Shown one piece after another: positions 8,814 to 17,400 of a DNA stretch of 62,079 nt. Position 1 is the stretch's first letter. Each line of letters begins with the position of its first letter. The position numbers and the translations under genes are program-made. The notes below the pieces were generated by a model. It had not been told where the DNA came from and did no database searches. It saw only the letters and a program-made list of their open reading frames with translations. Origin of the DNA: CAZFLM01 sp964519955 (GTDB lineage Bacteria > Armatimonadota > Chthonomonadetes > Chthonomonadales > CAJBBX01); assembly GCA_964519955.1 (NCBI GenBank), contig CAZFLM010000035.1:1-62079 (forward strand). The letters are read 5' to 3'.

Positions 8814-9213
8814 TGTGCCCACCTTCGAGCCGGTTGCGTCTGCTGAGGGCTTCGCGAAGGCGATTTTAGGCCACGACGGAGAGCTACTGGTGATCGTGAG
8901 CAAGTGGGACGGCGTGTCGCCCGCGACGTACATGGGCGGCCCCGAGGCAGCGGTCGCGTTCAGCGCGACTCACGGCGCCGCTCCCGCCAGCGCTGTCTTC
9001 CGTGCGTCCGATGGCGCCGTGGAGTATGCGTGGCTGGGCGGGGCGGGCGTGGTGGTGCGGTGCGGCGCGGCTGGCGCGGTGGTGGAGCCGGATGGCACCG
9101 AGTGGTGCGTCGAGGTGGACCATCTCCTCGGCGCGGTCCCGGTGACGGTGATCCGCCGGGATGGGCGCACCGTGTACCGCATGTTCCGCCCGATGCCGGA
9201 GGACCAACCATGA
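8800..9213 (+). CDS. Small unrecognised protein in csx19 position
   Basis: A 137-residue acidic protein inside the RAMP operon; ATG 8800 overlaps the stop of the preceding gene and its own stop forms ATGA with the next. Beta-strand-type segments alternate with glycine turns (GELLVIVSKWDG, AVEYAWLGGAGVVVRCG, RRDGRTVYRMFRPMP). No RAMP glycine loop or catalytic motif is visible. Subtype III-D operons often carry a small gene called csx19 at such a position, so this may be a divergent csx19, but the sequence alone does not establish it. Confidence 0.6.
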   Translation: MASTSVPTFEPVASAEGFAKAILGHDGELLVIVSKWDGVSPATYMGGPEAAVAFSATHGAAPASAVFRASDGAVEYAWLGGAGVVVRCGAAGAVVEPDGTEWCVEVDHLLGAVPVTVIRRDGRTVYRMFRPMPEDQP

Positions 9214-10124
9214 GGATCACGACGAATGGCGAGACCCCTGGCGGCATCGCGTGGAGCCGGGAGCAGGACGCGTTCTTCTGGATCGACGCCATACCGTGCC
9301 GCGCCGTCCAGGTCGAGCCCGCGCCGCCGCTCGACACCCTCACCGAGAACCAGGCACGCTGGACCATCGGGATCACGGCGCTGCAGGACCTGGTGGTCGG
9401 AGGCGGCGCTGCTGCCGTCGTGCCCGGCAGCGACAGGATGCACGCCCGGTTCATGCGCGACGGGGAGGCCCTGCTGATTCCGGGTTCCTCGATCAAGGGG
9501 GCGGTGCGCGCCGTTGTCGAGGCTCTCTCACCGTCGTGCCTGGACCCACAGCGCTGCGACGGGGCGAGATGCGCCGCTTGCACGCTCTTCGGCTCGATCG
9601 GCCGGTCCGGCCACATGGGGCGGGTGGCCATCAGTGAGGTTCGGCTCGCCGATGCGACGACGACCGTGTGCGAGGTCGCGCAGCGGACGACCCCGACCAA
9701 CGATGTGCCTCCGGGGCGCAAGTTCTACACGGCACACGCGGCGACCAGGTTGCCGGCAGGGAGCGAGAAGGTCGAGACGGTCCGCGCCGGCGCAGGCGGC
9801 TCGTTCACCATCGACCTGCGGAACCTGCGCGACTGGGAACTCGGGCTGCTGGCCCTCTCGCTGGGCATCATTCCGACCTGCACATTCAACCTGAAGTGCG
9901 GCGGGTGCAAGAACCGCGGGTGGGGCCTGGTGCGGTTCAACTGGGTATCGGGCGAACACGCTGAGGGGGCGGACTGGGCGCTCCGACGCCGCCGGGAGAC
10001 GCAGCCTGCCGACCTCGAACGGTGGGCCGGGGCCTACCAGCGGCTGGCCGAGGAATGGGGCGTGATGGAGGATGTGCTGGAAGTGCTCCGCTGCTTCCGG
10101 CGGGAGTACGGCAATGGAGCTTAG
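9210..10124 (+). CDS. Csm3/Csm5-like RAMP subunit 3
   Basis: A 304-residue RAMP protein starting at ATG 9210 (ATGA overlap). It shows a possible catalytic loop VVPGSDRMHARF with D75, LLIPGSSIKGAVRA (88-101), the Cys motif RCAACTLFGSIGRSG, and a late loop CGGCKNRGWGLVRF. The final loop is less glycine-rich than in the other two Cas7-like proteins and has CxxC, so it could be a capping subunit (Csm5-like) rather than a backbone copy. An amphipathic C-terminal extension of about 60 residues follows the fold. It overlaps the next gene by 11 bp. Confidence 0.82.
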   Translation: MRITTNGETPGGIAWSREQDAFFWIDAIPCRAVQVEPAPPLDTLTENQARWTIGITALQDLVVGGGAAAVVPGSDRMHARFMRDGEALLIPGSSIKGAVRAVVEALSPSCLDPQRCDGARCAACTLFGSIGRSGHMGRVAISEVRLADATTTVCEVAQRTTPTNDVPPGRKFYTAHAATRLPAGSEKVETVRAGAGGSFTIDLRNLRDWELGLLALSLGIIPTCTFNLKCGGCKNRGWGLVRFNWVSGEHAEGADWALRRRRETQPADLERWAGAYQRLAEEWGVMEDVLEVLRCFRREYGNGA

Positions 10125-10827
10125 CGCGGCCGACACGGCCCGCCTCATCGGGTTGGCACAGGTGATAGGCGGCAGGATCGAGCGCGACCGGGACAAGGCC
10201 TTGAAGCAGGCGGCTTTCGCGATGCAGTGCCTGCGTTCCGATCCGTCGCTGACGATAGAGGCTCTGATGGCCAGCGACCATCCCAACGCGATGGGACAGC
10301 CTCACTGGCAGGAGCTGCGCAAGGCCCTCGACGAAGCGGGCGCGCTGGTGGACCTGCCGGGCGGGCCGGAGCAGCGCCGCCGGAATGTGCTGCGGCTTCT
10401 GGGCTACCTGCACCGCATGAACCAGGCGCGCACGTGGGGGCCCGAGGCCCGCGGATCGGCGCATGGCGGGCGGCGCGAGCGCGATGATCGGCCGATCGCG
10501 CCGCCGGAGCCGAGCACGATCAGTATCGGCGCGCAACTCGCGAGCAAGGGGGTAGTGCTGCCAGCGCAAGAGGGGGACGCGGCGGCGCCGGCCGCGCAGC
10601 AGCCCTCGGCCCAGTCGGCGCCCGCGGATGCGCTGGCCCACAAGAAGGGCGACGTGTTGGTCGCCAGGGTGGTTGAGAAGCGCGGGCTGGGCGGCGTCGT
10701 GGAGCTGGAGGACGGCACGCGCGTGGAGGTGTCGATCCTCACGGGAGTGAAGCCCGACGGGACGCGGCGCTTCAAGGTAGACAAGGTGGGCGGCGACGGG
10801 AAGGTGCGGACCTTGCTCCTCTCCTAG
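10114..10827 (+). CDS. CRISPR operon protein: helical N-terminus plus beta-rich C-terminal domain
   Basis: A 237-residue protein, last of the overlapping chain; ATG 10114 lies inside the previous gene. Residues 1-110 are helical, a size and character like a Cas11 small subunit. Residues 115-175 form a low-complexity Pro/Ala/Gln linker. Residues 178-237 (KKGDVLVARVVEKRGLGGVV and following) alternate strands and basic turns like an OB or S1-type nucleic-acid-binding domain. I do not recognise the family. A second Cas11-like chain with an RNA-binding tail is one reading; a separate accessory protein is another. Confidence 0.6.
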   Translation: MELSAADTARLIGLAQVIGGRIERDRDKALKQAAFAMQCLRSDPSLTIEALMASDHPNAMGQPHWQELRKALDEAGALVDLPGGPEQRRRNVLRLLGYLHRMNQARTWGPEARGSAHGGRRERDDRPIAPPEPSTISIGAQLASKGVVLPAQEGDAAAPAAQQPSAQSAPADALAHKKGDVLVARVVEKRGLGGVVELEDGTRVEVSILTGVKPDGTRRFKVDKVGGDGKVRTLLLS

Positions 10828-10914
10828 GCGCTCGGCGCCGTGCGGGTTGCGGCCAACCTGCAGCAGGCCCCACGGCCGCCCGCGCGCAAGCAGGCACGAC
10901 CTGCGGGGATACCC

Positions 10915-11682
10915 ATGCTCCTCTCCATTCTCCTAACCGTTCATCCCGCCGACGACACGTGGCGCCTGCCCAACGCGGTGCGCGCCTACGCCTACGCCCT
11001 CCTGGCGGCGGGCGACCCGGAGCACGCCGAGGCCCTGCACGCCGCCGCGGCCGACCTGCGCTTCACCGCCGCCGCGCTGCCGAACGAGGCGAGGCCGGCG
11101 CTGCGCGTGACGGCCCTGGACGCGCGCACGGCGCGGGCGGTGCTGGCGGGGTGCGCGGCCATCGAGCAGAGCCGGGAGCTGCGCGCCGACGGCCACCGCC
11201 TGCGCGTGGTGGATTGCACGCTCAACGCGCCGCCCGTGGCCGAGCTGAGCGACTACGCCGCGCTGATCGGCACGCCGCACCGGCGCGAGGTGGCGCTGCG
11301 CTTCGCGACGCCCACCACGTTCAGCCAGGGCGGCGACCGGCACCTGGCGCTGCCCGTGCCAGAACTGATGGCGCGGAGCTGGGCGCGGCGCTGGAACCGG
11401 TTCGCGCCGGAGGACCTGCGCTTCGGCGATGAGTGCCTGGAGCGCGTGGCGGCGGGGCTGGAGCTGCGCCGCGCGTCGGTCGAGACGGAGTACGTGAGCC
11501 TGGGCAAGGGCGCGGTGGTCGGCTTCACGGGCGAGGCGCTGCTGCGCGCGGGCAAGGGGTGGGGCGAGGAGGAGCGGCGCGCCTTCGCGGCGTTGGCGGC
11601 CTACTCGCGCTTCAGCGGCACGGGCGCGCGCGCGGCGCAGGGCTTCGGGCTGACGGTGGCGGGTGATGGGCGCGGCGCTTGA
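10915..11682 (+). CDS. cas6: Cas6 crRNA-processing endoribonuclease
   Basis: A 255-residue protein that should cut the repeat 8 nt before its end to leave the ATGGAAAC handle. The N-terminus follows the Cas6 pattern: LLSILLTVHP, then LPNAVRAYAYALL, DPEHAEALH (34-42, with H42 as a candidate catalytic His) and LRFTAAALP. The C-terminal signature is a glycine loop, FSGTGARAAQGFGL. ATG 10915 is preferred; an in-frame GTG at 10840 would add 25 unlike residues. The ribosome-binding site is weak. It stands 87 bp after the overlapping cas genes, so it may be expressed differently. Confidence 0.88.
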   Translation: MLLSILLTVHPADDTWRLPNAVRAYAYALLAAGDPEHAEALHAAAADLRFTAAALPNEARPALRVTALDARTARAVLAGCAAIEQSRELRADGHRLRVVDCTLNAPPVAELSDYAALIGTPHRREVALRFATPTTFSQGGDRHLALPVPELMARSWARRWNRFAPEDLRFGDECLERVAAGLELRRASVETEYVSLGKGAVVGFTGEALLRAGKGWGEEERRAFAALAAYSRFSGTGARAAQGFGLTVAGDGRGA

Positions 11683-11694
11683 CGGGCGGCGCAC

Positions 11695-11805
11695 ATGCGT
11701 CGTGTGTACCTGGGCGAGGAGGAGTTCGCGCCGTTCGCGGCGCCGGAGGGCGGGCCGGATCGACGGACACGCGGAGGAGGCCGCGCAAAGCCGGCAGAGG
11801 GCTGA
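11695..11805 (+). CDS. Possible 36-residue ORF after cas6
   Basis: ATG 11695 to TGA 11805 encodes a small charged peptide starting MRRVYLGEEEFAPF. It begins 12 bp after the cas6 stop. There is no strong ribosome-binding site, and the second half is Arg/Gly-rich low complexity. It may be spurious in this GC-rich sequence. Confidence 0.2.
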   Translation: MRRVYLGEEEFAPFAAPEGGPDRRTRGGGRAKPAEG

Positions 11806-11913
11806 TGGGCCGGCCGGTGCGTCGGGCGCGGATGGGCGCCCCGGACGCCGCGCGGATCGGCTTCGGCGCAGACCCACGCTGGGATTCGCGCGGGGCGCGC
11901 GAGATCGAGATGC

Positions 11914-11942
11914 TTGACGGATGGGTGCCAACGGACTAGAAT
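11914..11942 (+). promoter_or_regulatory. Leader promoter of CRISPR array 2
   Basis: TTGACG (11914-11919), 17 bp, TAGAAT (11937-11942) is a near-consensus sigma-70 promoter. The first repeat of array 2 starts 52 bp after the -10 box. The same hexamers, spacing and distance occur before array 3 (13422), and GGCC follows the -10 box in both, so the leader is conserved between arrays. Confidence 0.85.
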
Positions 11943-11994
11943 GGCCATGCCGGTCATGGATTCGCGCGGTTGATCGGGCGAGTTAATCGGCAGG

Positions 11995-13257
11995 GTCTCC
12001 GGAGACCGCACTCCCCGTAGGGGATGGAAACAGTTTGTGCCTGGCTGGCTACCGGGCCAACCTCTTCTTGCGTCTCCGGAGACCGCACTCCCCGTAGGGG
12101 ATGGAAAGCTCTCCTTGCCACGAGGTTGACGATGAAGTCGAGCTTCGGTCTCCGGAGACCGCACTCCCCGTAGGGGATGGAAACGTGTTCCGGTACTCCC
12201 ANNNNNNNNNNNNNNNNNNNNNNNNNNNNNNNNNNNNNNNNNNNNNNNNNNNNNNNNNNNNNNNNNNNNNNNNNNNNNNNNNNNNNNNNNNNNNNNNNNN
12301 NGTCGCATGCGACTTCACTCCCCGTAGGGGATGGAAACCCGTTGTGCGGCACGTCGGTCCACCCGTCTGGCATGCCTTGTCGCATGCGACTTCACTCCCC
12401 GTAGGGGATGGAAACATGTGGCGGGCTACCGAGTTACCGCGGCAACTGCCGCGGCCGCGTACGGCCTCCGGAGACCGCACTCCCCGTAGGGGATGGAAAC
12501 TGCAACCAGGAAGAACACGAACCAGAGCAGAGACACCACCTTGTCTCCGGAGACCGCACTCCCCGTAGGGGATGGAAACATCGTCTCCTTGGTTACCTTG
12601 GTGATGGTGAACACCTGGTCTCCGGAGACCTCACTCCCCGTAGGGGATGGAAACGTAGTCGGACCGCAGCAACTTGGGAGCCCAGCACTTGGTGGCGGTC
12701 TCCGGAGACCTCACTCCCCGTAGGGGATGGAAACGGCCATCTTCCACAGTTGATAGGCCGCTGACAGACAGGCTTGTCTCCGCAGACCTCACTCCCCGTA
12801 GGGGATGGAAACGCTTGCCAGACAGCTTGCGCAGTACAGCAGACCACACGTCTCCGGAGACCTCACTCCCCGTAGGGGATGGAAACAGTCGTTGCCGTCA
12901 CCGCACTCAAGTTCGGCCCACCTGTGTAGTCTCCGGAGACCTCACTCCCCGTAGGGGATGGAAACCATCACGGCGACGACGAGCAACCCTACGGTGAGGG
13001 ACAGCTGGCTCCGGAGACCTCACTCCCCGCAGGGGATGGAAACACAGCCTCCCATCCGGCGTGCGGTAGTCGTACTGGACACGTCTCCGGAGACCTCACT
13101 CCCCGCAGGGGATGGAAACGAGTAGCTCAGGTTGAACTGCCAGATCTTGTCGGCGTCGCATACGGCGTCAGTCCCCGTAGGGGATGGAAACAGGTAGCGG
13201 TCGACGTAGAGGCATAGTTCAGATTCCCGTCGCATGCGACTTCACCCCCCGTAGGGG
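11995..13257 (+). CRISPR. CRISPR array 2, 16 repeats seen, with scaffold gap
   Basis: Same 37-nt repeat family as array 1. Repeats start at 11995, 12072 and 12148; then come the N gap and repeats at 12302, 12379, 12464, 12543, 12618, 12698, 12776, 12850, 12929, 13007, 13083, 13155 and 13229. The first three and those at 12464 and 12543 have ACCGCACTCC after the palindrome; the later ones have ACCTCACTCC. Repeats 12302 and 12379 carry the alternative palindrome GTCGCATGCGAC; 13155 is a decayed form and 13229 is cut off after CCGTAGGGG. Decay at the right end and a leader at the left fix + transcription. The repeat count is a minimum because of the gap. Confidence 0.95.
12202..12301. other. 100-N scaffold gap inside array 2
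   Basis: Exactly 100 N, the usual placeholder for a gap of unknown size. Repeats on the left are the ACCGC type; those immediately right carry the GTCGCATGCGAC variant, so array order and length across it are uncertain. Confidence 0.95.
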
Positions 13258-13292
13258 TGGTGCGTCCGCCGCCGACCGGTGCGTCGCCGTCG

Positions 13293-13346
13293 CCGGGCCA
13301 TGAATGGCCGGGCTGGTGGGCGTTCCGCCGGCCGTCCTGCGGACGG
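13293..13346. repeat. Two-hairpin interspersed element, copy 1
   Basis: Lies between arrays 2 and 3. GGCCATGAATGGCC is a first hairpin and CCGTCCTGCGGACGG a second, joined by a linker containing GGGCGTTCCGCCG. The copies at 21878 and 22028 have the same linker, but their hairpin stems differ by compensating base changes, which suggests selection on the folded form. Confidence 0.65.
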
Positions 13347-13421
13347 GTGCGATGCCGCGCGTATCGTCTCTCGATGCAGGTCACGCTGGGGTTGGCGCGG
13401 CGCTGCCGGGTAGGCCGAGGG

Positions 13422-13450
13422 TTGACGAATGGAGCATGGTTCGCTAGAAT
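13422..13450 (+). promoter_or_regulatory. Leader promoter of CRISPR array 3
   Basis: TTGACG (13422-13427), 17 bp, TAGAAT (13445-13450), then GGCC; the first repeat starts 51 bp later. Hexamers and spacing match the promoter of array 2. Confidence 0.85.
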
Positions 13451-13501
13451 GGCCGCGCTGCGGTCGATTGCCGCGGCCTGTCTCGCGAGCTGATCTCAAG
13501 G

Positions 13502-13758
13502 GTCTCCGGAGACCTCACTCCCCGTAGGGGATGGAAACATGGTATGGCTGTCGCCGTTCACGCAAATGACGGTGTAGGTCTCCGGAGACCTCACTCCCCG
13601 TAGGGGATGGAAACGCCCACTCGCCCCACTGTTTGAACATGAATGGGACGCCCGCGTCTCCGGAGACCTCACTCCCCGTAGGGGATGGAAACGTTGGTTG
13701 GACCTCCTCCTCCTCTTGGGGATTGAGTTCCCGGTCTCCAGAGACCTAACTCCCCGCC
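13502..13758 (+). CRISPR. CRISPR array 3, 3 intact repeats plus a decayed one
   Basis: Repeats start at 13502, 13578 and 13656, each with the GTCTCCGGAGAC palindrome and ATGGAAAC end. A fourth copy at 13734 has GTCTCCAGAGAC, an altered middle, and breaks off at CTCCCCGCC near 13758; it is the leader-distal end. It is a short array with its own leader and the same repeat, so it probably uses the same cas genes. Nothing further is seen up to the next gene at 13898. Confidence 0.95.
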
Positions 13759-13897
13759 AACTCCACGCCCGCCCACGACGCCCTGGCTCCCTCCGAGCCG
13801 GGGCGTTGCTGCATCTGGCGGAGGATGTGCCCCCTTCCGCGTGGTATAGGGCGGCAGCGGCGATCGGGCCGCCTACTGCCACCAGGGGACTCTCGCC

Positions 13898-16800
13898 ATG
13901 CTGCCTTGCTCGCGCCTCCTCGTTCTGCTCCTCCTGCTCGCGCTGTCGCTGCCGTGCTTTGCGGCGGGCGATACGTGGGCCGATCCCGCCCGGCCGTACC
14001 GGGTGCGCGTCGACGTCGAGGGCGCGCCGCCGGGGCAGGCGCCTGTCTGCGGGGAGCTGCGCCTCGATCTGGGTCGCGACCTGGAGCGGCTGGGGCTGCC
14101 GGCGAACGTGGACCGGTCGTCGCTGCGGCTCGTCGAGGTGGAAGCGGGCGGCGCCGCGCGGGACGTGGAGGCAGGCGTCCGGGGCGACGCGCTGGTGTGG
14201 CGGGTGCCGGGCGGCGGCGGGGTGCATCGGTACGAGCTGTACTTTCGCGCGGGGGCATCGTCCGGCGCGGGACCGGCGGCGAGCATCGCTGTGCCGGACT
14301 ACGCGACGGACACCTATGGGCACGGGTGGGAGTTCAGCGGCGACGACTTCGAGGCCATCGACACCTGGGGCGACAAGCCGGAGTACATCCGCTCGCGGAA
14401 GGTGGAGAGCGGCATCCTCAAGCTCGACGTGACGGGTGACTCCTACTTCATCTGGGGGCTCATGTGGGGCAGCGGCGGGAAGCCGAACCGGCCGGTGTCC
14501 ATCGACCTGGCGCGCTACTCGATCCTGGAGATGCGCGTGCGACAGAGCGTACCGGAGGCCAACTGGCGCATCATGGGGCGGCCCGGGCGGGGGGAGAGCC
14601 TGGTTCAGCATAACTTCCGGGTGAGCGGCACCGAGTGGCAGACGCTGCGGATCGATCTGCGGAACGAGGCGCGCTGGCATGGCGTGCTCACCGCGCTGCG
14701 CATCGACCCGGCGAAGTATGTCGACGCGCACGTGGAGTTCGACTGGGTGCGGCTCCTTGCGCTCGTGCCGGCGAAGCGGAGCGCCGTGGAGGTGCTGCCG
14801 AAGGGGCCCGAGGCGATCCGCGCGATCATGCAGGTCGAGTCGGCGCTGCCGGTGGCTGGCTCCGAGCAGGCGGTGACGGTGCAGGTGCTGGGCGCGAGCG
14901 GGATGCCCATCAGGAACTACCCGGTGCGCGCGGAGCTGGCCAAGGCGGCGGGCGGCGTGCTGACGCCCACGGCGCAGGGCGTCTCGCTGCCGGGCGGCGG
15001 CCTCCGGGCCATCACCGGGAGCGACGGCAAGGTGGCGTTCCGCTACAAGGCTTCACCCAAGGCCGGGAAGGACGTGGAACTGCTGACCGCGGTGGCGGAG
15101 CACAGCACGGCCGAGCCCGCGCGCGTGTTGGTGAGCCCGAAGGCCGGCCCTGCCGCGCGCTACGTGGTGACGCCGCTGAAGCCGGTTCTGCTGGAGCGCG
15201 GCGCCGGGCCGGTGGCGATCACGGCGCGGCTGGCGGACGCGCTGGGCAACCCGGTGCCCGGCGGCGGGCGTCCGCTGGAGTGGAGCGCGCCGGGCGGGCG
15301 GCTGGTAGGCCCCAGCGACCGCACTGCGGCGGATGGCAGCGCCACGGCGTCGCTGCGCTGCGACCCGGCGACCGGCTGGGCGGTGACCGTGCGGGTGGCG
15401 GACGCCAGCGGGCTGAAGGGCGAGTCGGCGCCGGTCTGTGTGCCGAACACGGCGCCCCGACCCGACCCGGTGCGGGTGTTGCCCAGCGGGTATTTCGGGA
15501 TCGGGAGCGCGGCGAAGGCCAGGGCGTGGATGCCGCTCGGCGGGTTCTACGCGAACTGGGTGGGCACGCCCTCGCCGGACGGGGAGTGGAACCGGCTGAT
15601 CTCCTTCGTGGACGCGACCGACGAGGAGACCGTGGCGTGGCTGAAGCTGCTGAAGGCGAACGGGGTGACCGCCCAGCGCTTCATGCTGCGGGCGCACCGG
15701 CCGAACGGCATGGAGCCGATGGACATCGGGGGGCGCGTGAACCCGGGGCTCTACGCTCGGCTGCTGCACTACTTCGACCTCGCGCGTCCGTTCGGCATCC
15801 GCTTCCAGCTCGTGCTCCACGAGGACTACGTCAAGCCGCTGTACTTCGACGGCGACGCGCTGGAGAAGTTCGCCGCGCCGTGGTACGTGGGCCAGGATCT
15901 GGTGAAACTGCCCGCGTTCCAGCGCCGGTTCATCGGCGACCGCAAGCTCATCGACGACATCGCCCAGAAGTACACCGACCCCGACGTCATCGCGTGCCAG
16001 GACCAGTACACGCGGCAGATCGTGGGGCTGCTGAAGGGGCATCCGATGCTCTTCGGCTACGAGCTGGAGAACGAGATGGTCTCGTGCCCCGCCTCGTGGG
16101 TGAACCACCAACTCCAGGTCATCCGCTCCGTCGACCCCACGGCGCCGATCTGCGTGAGCCACAGCGGCGGCGGCGTCTTCAGCGGCGACCCGGCCTGGTG
16201 GCGCGCGAAGACGCAGGTCGACTACTACACGCCGCACCTCTACCCGGACCCGCCGAGCACGCAGCCGGCCATCGACTATGGCCTGGCGGTGGACACGCTG
16301 ATGGCCTATGCGCGGCTGGCGTCGCCGGCGTTCCTGGGCGAGTCGGCCGGCGACCAGTTCGGGCAGCACCCGGACCGCGACACGCGCCGCTGGACGATGC
16401 GCGACATCATCTGGTTCTCGCTGACGAACGGGGCGCCGGGCTGCTTCTTCTGGAACGCGCGCCTGAGCGAGGTGGCCGAGTACCGCCTGGCGAACGACAT
16501 CACCTCGCAGATCGACTGGACGACGTTCCGCCGCAGGCCCGCGCCGGTTGTCGCGACCGTGCCGCACGCGCTGGAGAACGATCAGTGGTTCAACACGGCG
16601 GAGGGGCGGCGGGCGTACGACGCGATGGCCGCGTGGTCGAAGCTGGCGCTGGATCGCGGGGCGGACCTCGACTTCGCCTTGAGCGCGCCGGCGGGCGTGA
16701 AGGCCGTCGATGGCCGCATGTGCGAATCCTCGACCGTGCTGCCCGCGGACTTCGGCATCTCGCCGGGCTTCCAGCTCAAGCCGATGGTGCGGCAGGATGG

Positions 16801-17059
16801 CGGCGAGGCGCTTCTCTACGTGCGGAGCTTCGCAGGGGTGGAGCGCTGGGAGAGCACCGGCGACCCGCGCACCACGCAGTACCTGCGCAAACGCGCCGCC
16901 GCCCGGCTAAAGGTGACGGTCAACCTGCCGGGCCGGTTCACCGCCGAGATCTGGGACCTGGACACGCGCGCGCACACGACGGAGCCGGTGTCGTCCGGCC
17001 AGGAGATCGACCTGGGAACGACGGACCACGACTTCGCGGTCCTGCTGCGCCGGAAGTAG
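13898..17059 (+). CDS. Secreted multidomain glycoside hydrolase (clan A type)
   Basis: A 1053-residue exported protein with signal peptide LLVLLLLLALSLPCFAAG (8-25). Residues 30-290 are beta-sandwich, carbohydrate-binding-like. Residues about 305-525 hold two Ig-like invasin-type repeats (GSDGKVAFRYKA, AADGSATASLRC). A TIM-barrel glycosidase follows: GYELENEMV places N725-E726 as the clan-A acid/base pair, and FLGESAG gives E815 as likely nucleophile. A C-terminal beta domain ends at 1053. The GH family number cannot be assigned by eye. It heads a + strand run with two small genes and a permease, suggesting secreted glycan breakdown. Confidence 0.82.
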   Translation: MLPCSRLLVLLLLLALSLPCFAAGDTWADPARPYRVRVDVEGAPPGQAPVCGELRLDLGRDLERLGLPANVDRSSLRLVEVEAGGAARDVEAGVRGDALVWRVPGGGGVHRYELYFRAGASSGAGPAASIAVPDYATDTYGHGWEFSGDDFEAIDTWGDKPEYIRSRKVESGILKLDVTGDSYFIWGLMWGSGGKPNRPVSIDLARYSILEMRVRQSVPEANWRIMGRPGRGESLVQHNFRVSGTEWQTLRIDLRNEARWHGVLTALRIDPAKYVDAHVEFDWVRLLALVPAKRSAVEVLPKGPEAIRAIMQVESALPVAGSEQAVTVQVLGASGMPIRNYPVRAELAKAAGGVLTPTAQGVSLPGGGLRAITGSDGKVAFRYKASPKAGKDVELLTAVAEHSTAEPARVLVSPKAGPAARYVVTPLKPVLLERGAGPVAITARLADALGNPVPGGGRPLEWSAPGGRLVGPSDRTAADGSATASLRCDPATGWAVTVRVADASGLKGESAPVCVPNTAPRPDPVRVLPSGYFGIGSAAKARAWMPLGGFYANWVGTPSPDGEWNRLISFVDATDEETVAWLKLLKANGVTAQRFMLRAHRPNGMEPMDIGGRVNPGLYARLLHYFDLARPFGIRFQLVLHEDYVKPLYFDGDALEKFAAPWYVGQDLVKLPAFQRRFIGDRKLIDDIAQKYTDPDVIACQDQYTRQIVGLLKGHPMLFGYELENEMVSCPASWVNHQLQVIRSVDPTAPICVSHSGGGVFSGDPAWWRAKTQVDYYTPHLYPDPPSTQPAIDYGLAVDTLMAYARLASPAFLGESAGDQFGQHPDRDTRRWTMRDIIWFSLTNGAPGCFFWNARLSEVAEYRLANDITSQIDWTTFRRRPAPVVATVPHALENDQWFNTAEGRRAYDAMAAWSKLALDRGADLDFALSAPAGVKAVDGRMCESSTVLPADFGISPGFQLKPMVRQDGGEALLYVRSFAGVERWESTGDPRTTQYLRKRAAARLKVTVNLPGRFTAEIWDLDTRAHTTEPVSSGQEIDLGTTDHDFAVLLRRK

Positions 17060-17072
17060 GGGGAGGGCGGCG

Positions 17073-17399
17073 ATGGGGTGGACTGCCTACGACGGGACCG
17101 AGGCCATCTCCCGCGCGAACAGGCTGCGGGCCACGAACTGGCGAACGTGGCGCTACGCGGCCGATCTGCGGGCGCTGGTGTTGTCCGGCAACCGCCGGCC
17201 GTCGGGGATGCCGGCGATCTGGCTGATCCTAACTGACGTGAGGTCAATCTCGACGCCGACGTCGCTTGGCCGAGCGAGGTTCTCGCTCGTCGCAGACTCC
17301 GACGGGCAGATGGATGTGCGCATGCTGTGCGGCGGCGGCGAGCATCACGTGGCGTGCGGTGGCATCAGGCTGGTCATACCGTCGGCGGAGGGCGAGTAG
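17073..17399 (+). CDS. Small hypothetical protein
   Basis: A 108-residue protein, 13 bp after the glycosidase gene with GGGGAGGG before ATG 17073. It looks beta-rich (IWLILTDVRSI, ARFSLVADSDGQMDVRMLCG), has no signal peptide and no recognised motif. The stop is one base before the next ATG, so the two are coupled. Confidence 0.6.
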   Translation: MGWTAYDGTEAISRANRLRATNWRTWRYAADLRALVLSGNRRPSGMPAIWLILTDVRSISTPTSLGRARFSLVADSDGQMDVRMLCGGGEHHVACGGIRLVIPSAEGE

Positions 17400-17400
17400 C

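Noticed and set aside
12101..12997. Short ORFs repeating VGDGN, RRGWK or PLRGVRSPET peptides
   Set aside because: They are translations of CRISPR repeats and spacers.
1..13758. Spacers matching sequences inside this window
   Set aside because: No match was noticed by eye, but a proper search of spacers against the genome and virus sequences was not possible here.
14635..17226. An 863-codon + frame overlapping the first glycosidase
   Set aside because: It is Gly/Arg/Ala-rich shadow sequence of the glycosidase frame, with no motif or start signal.
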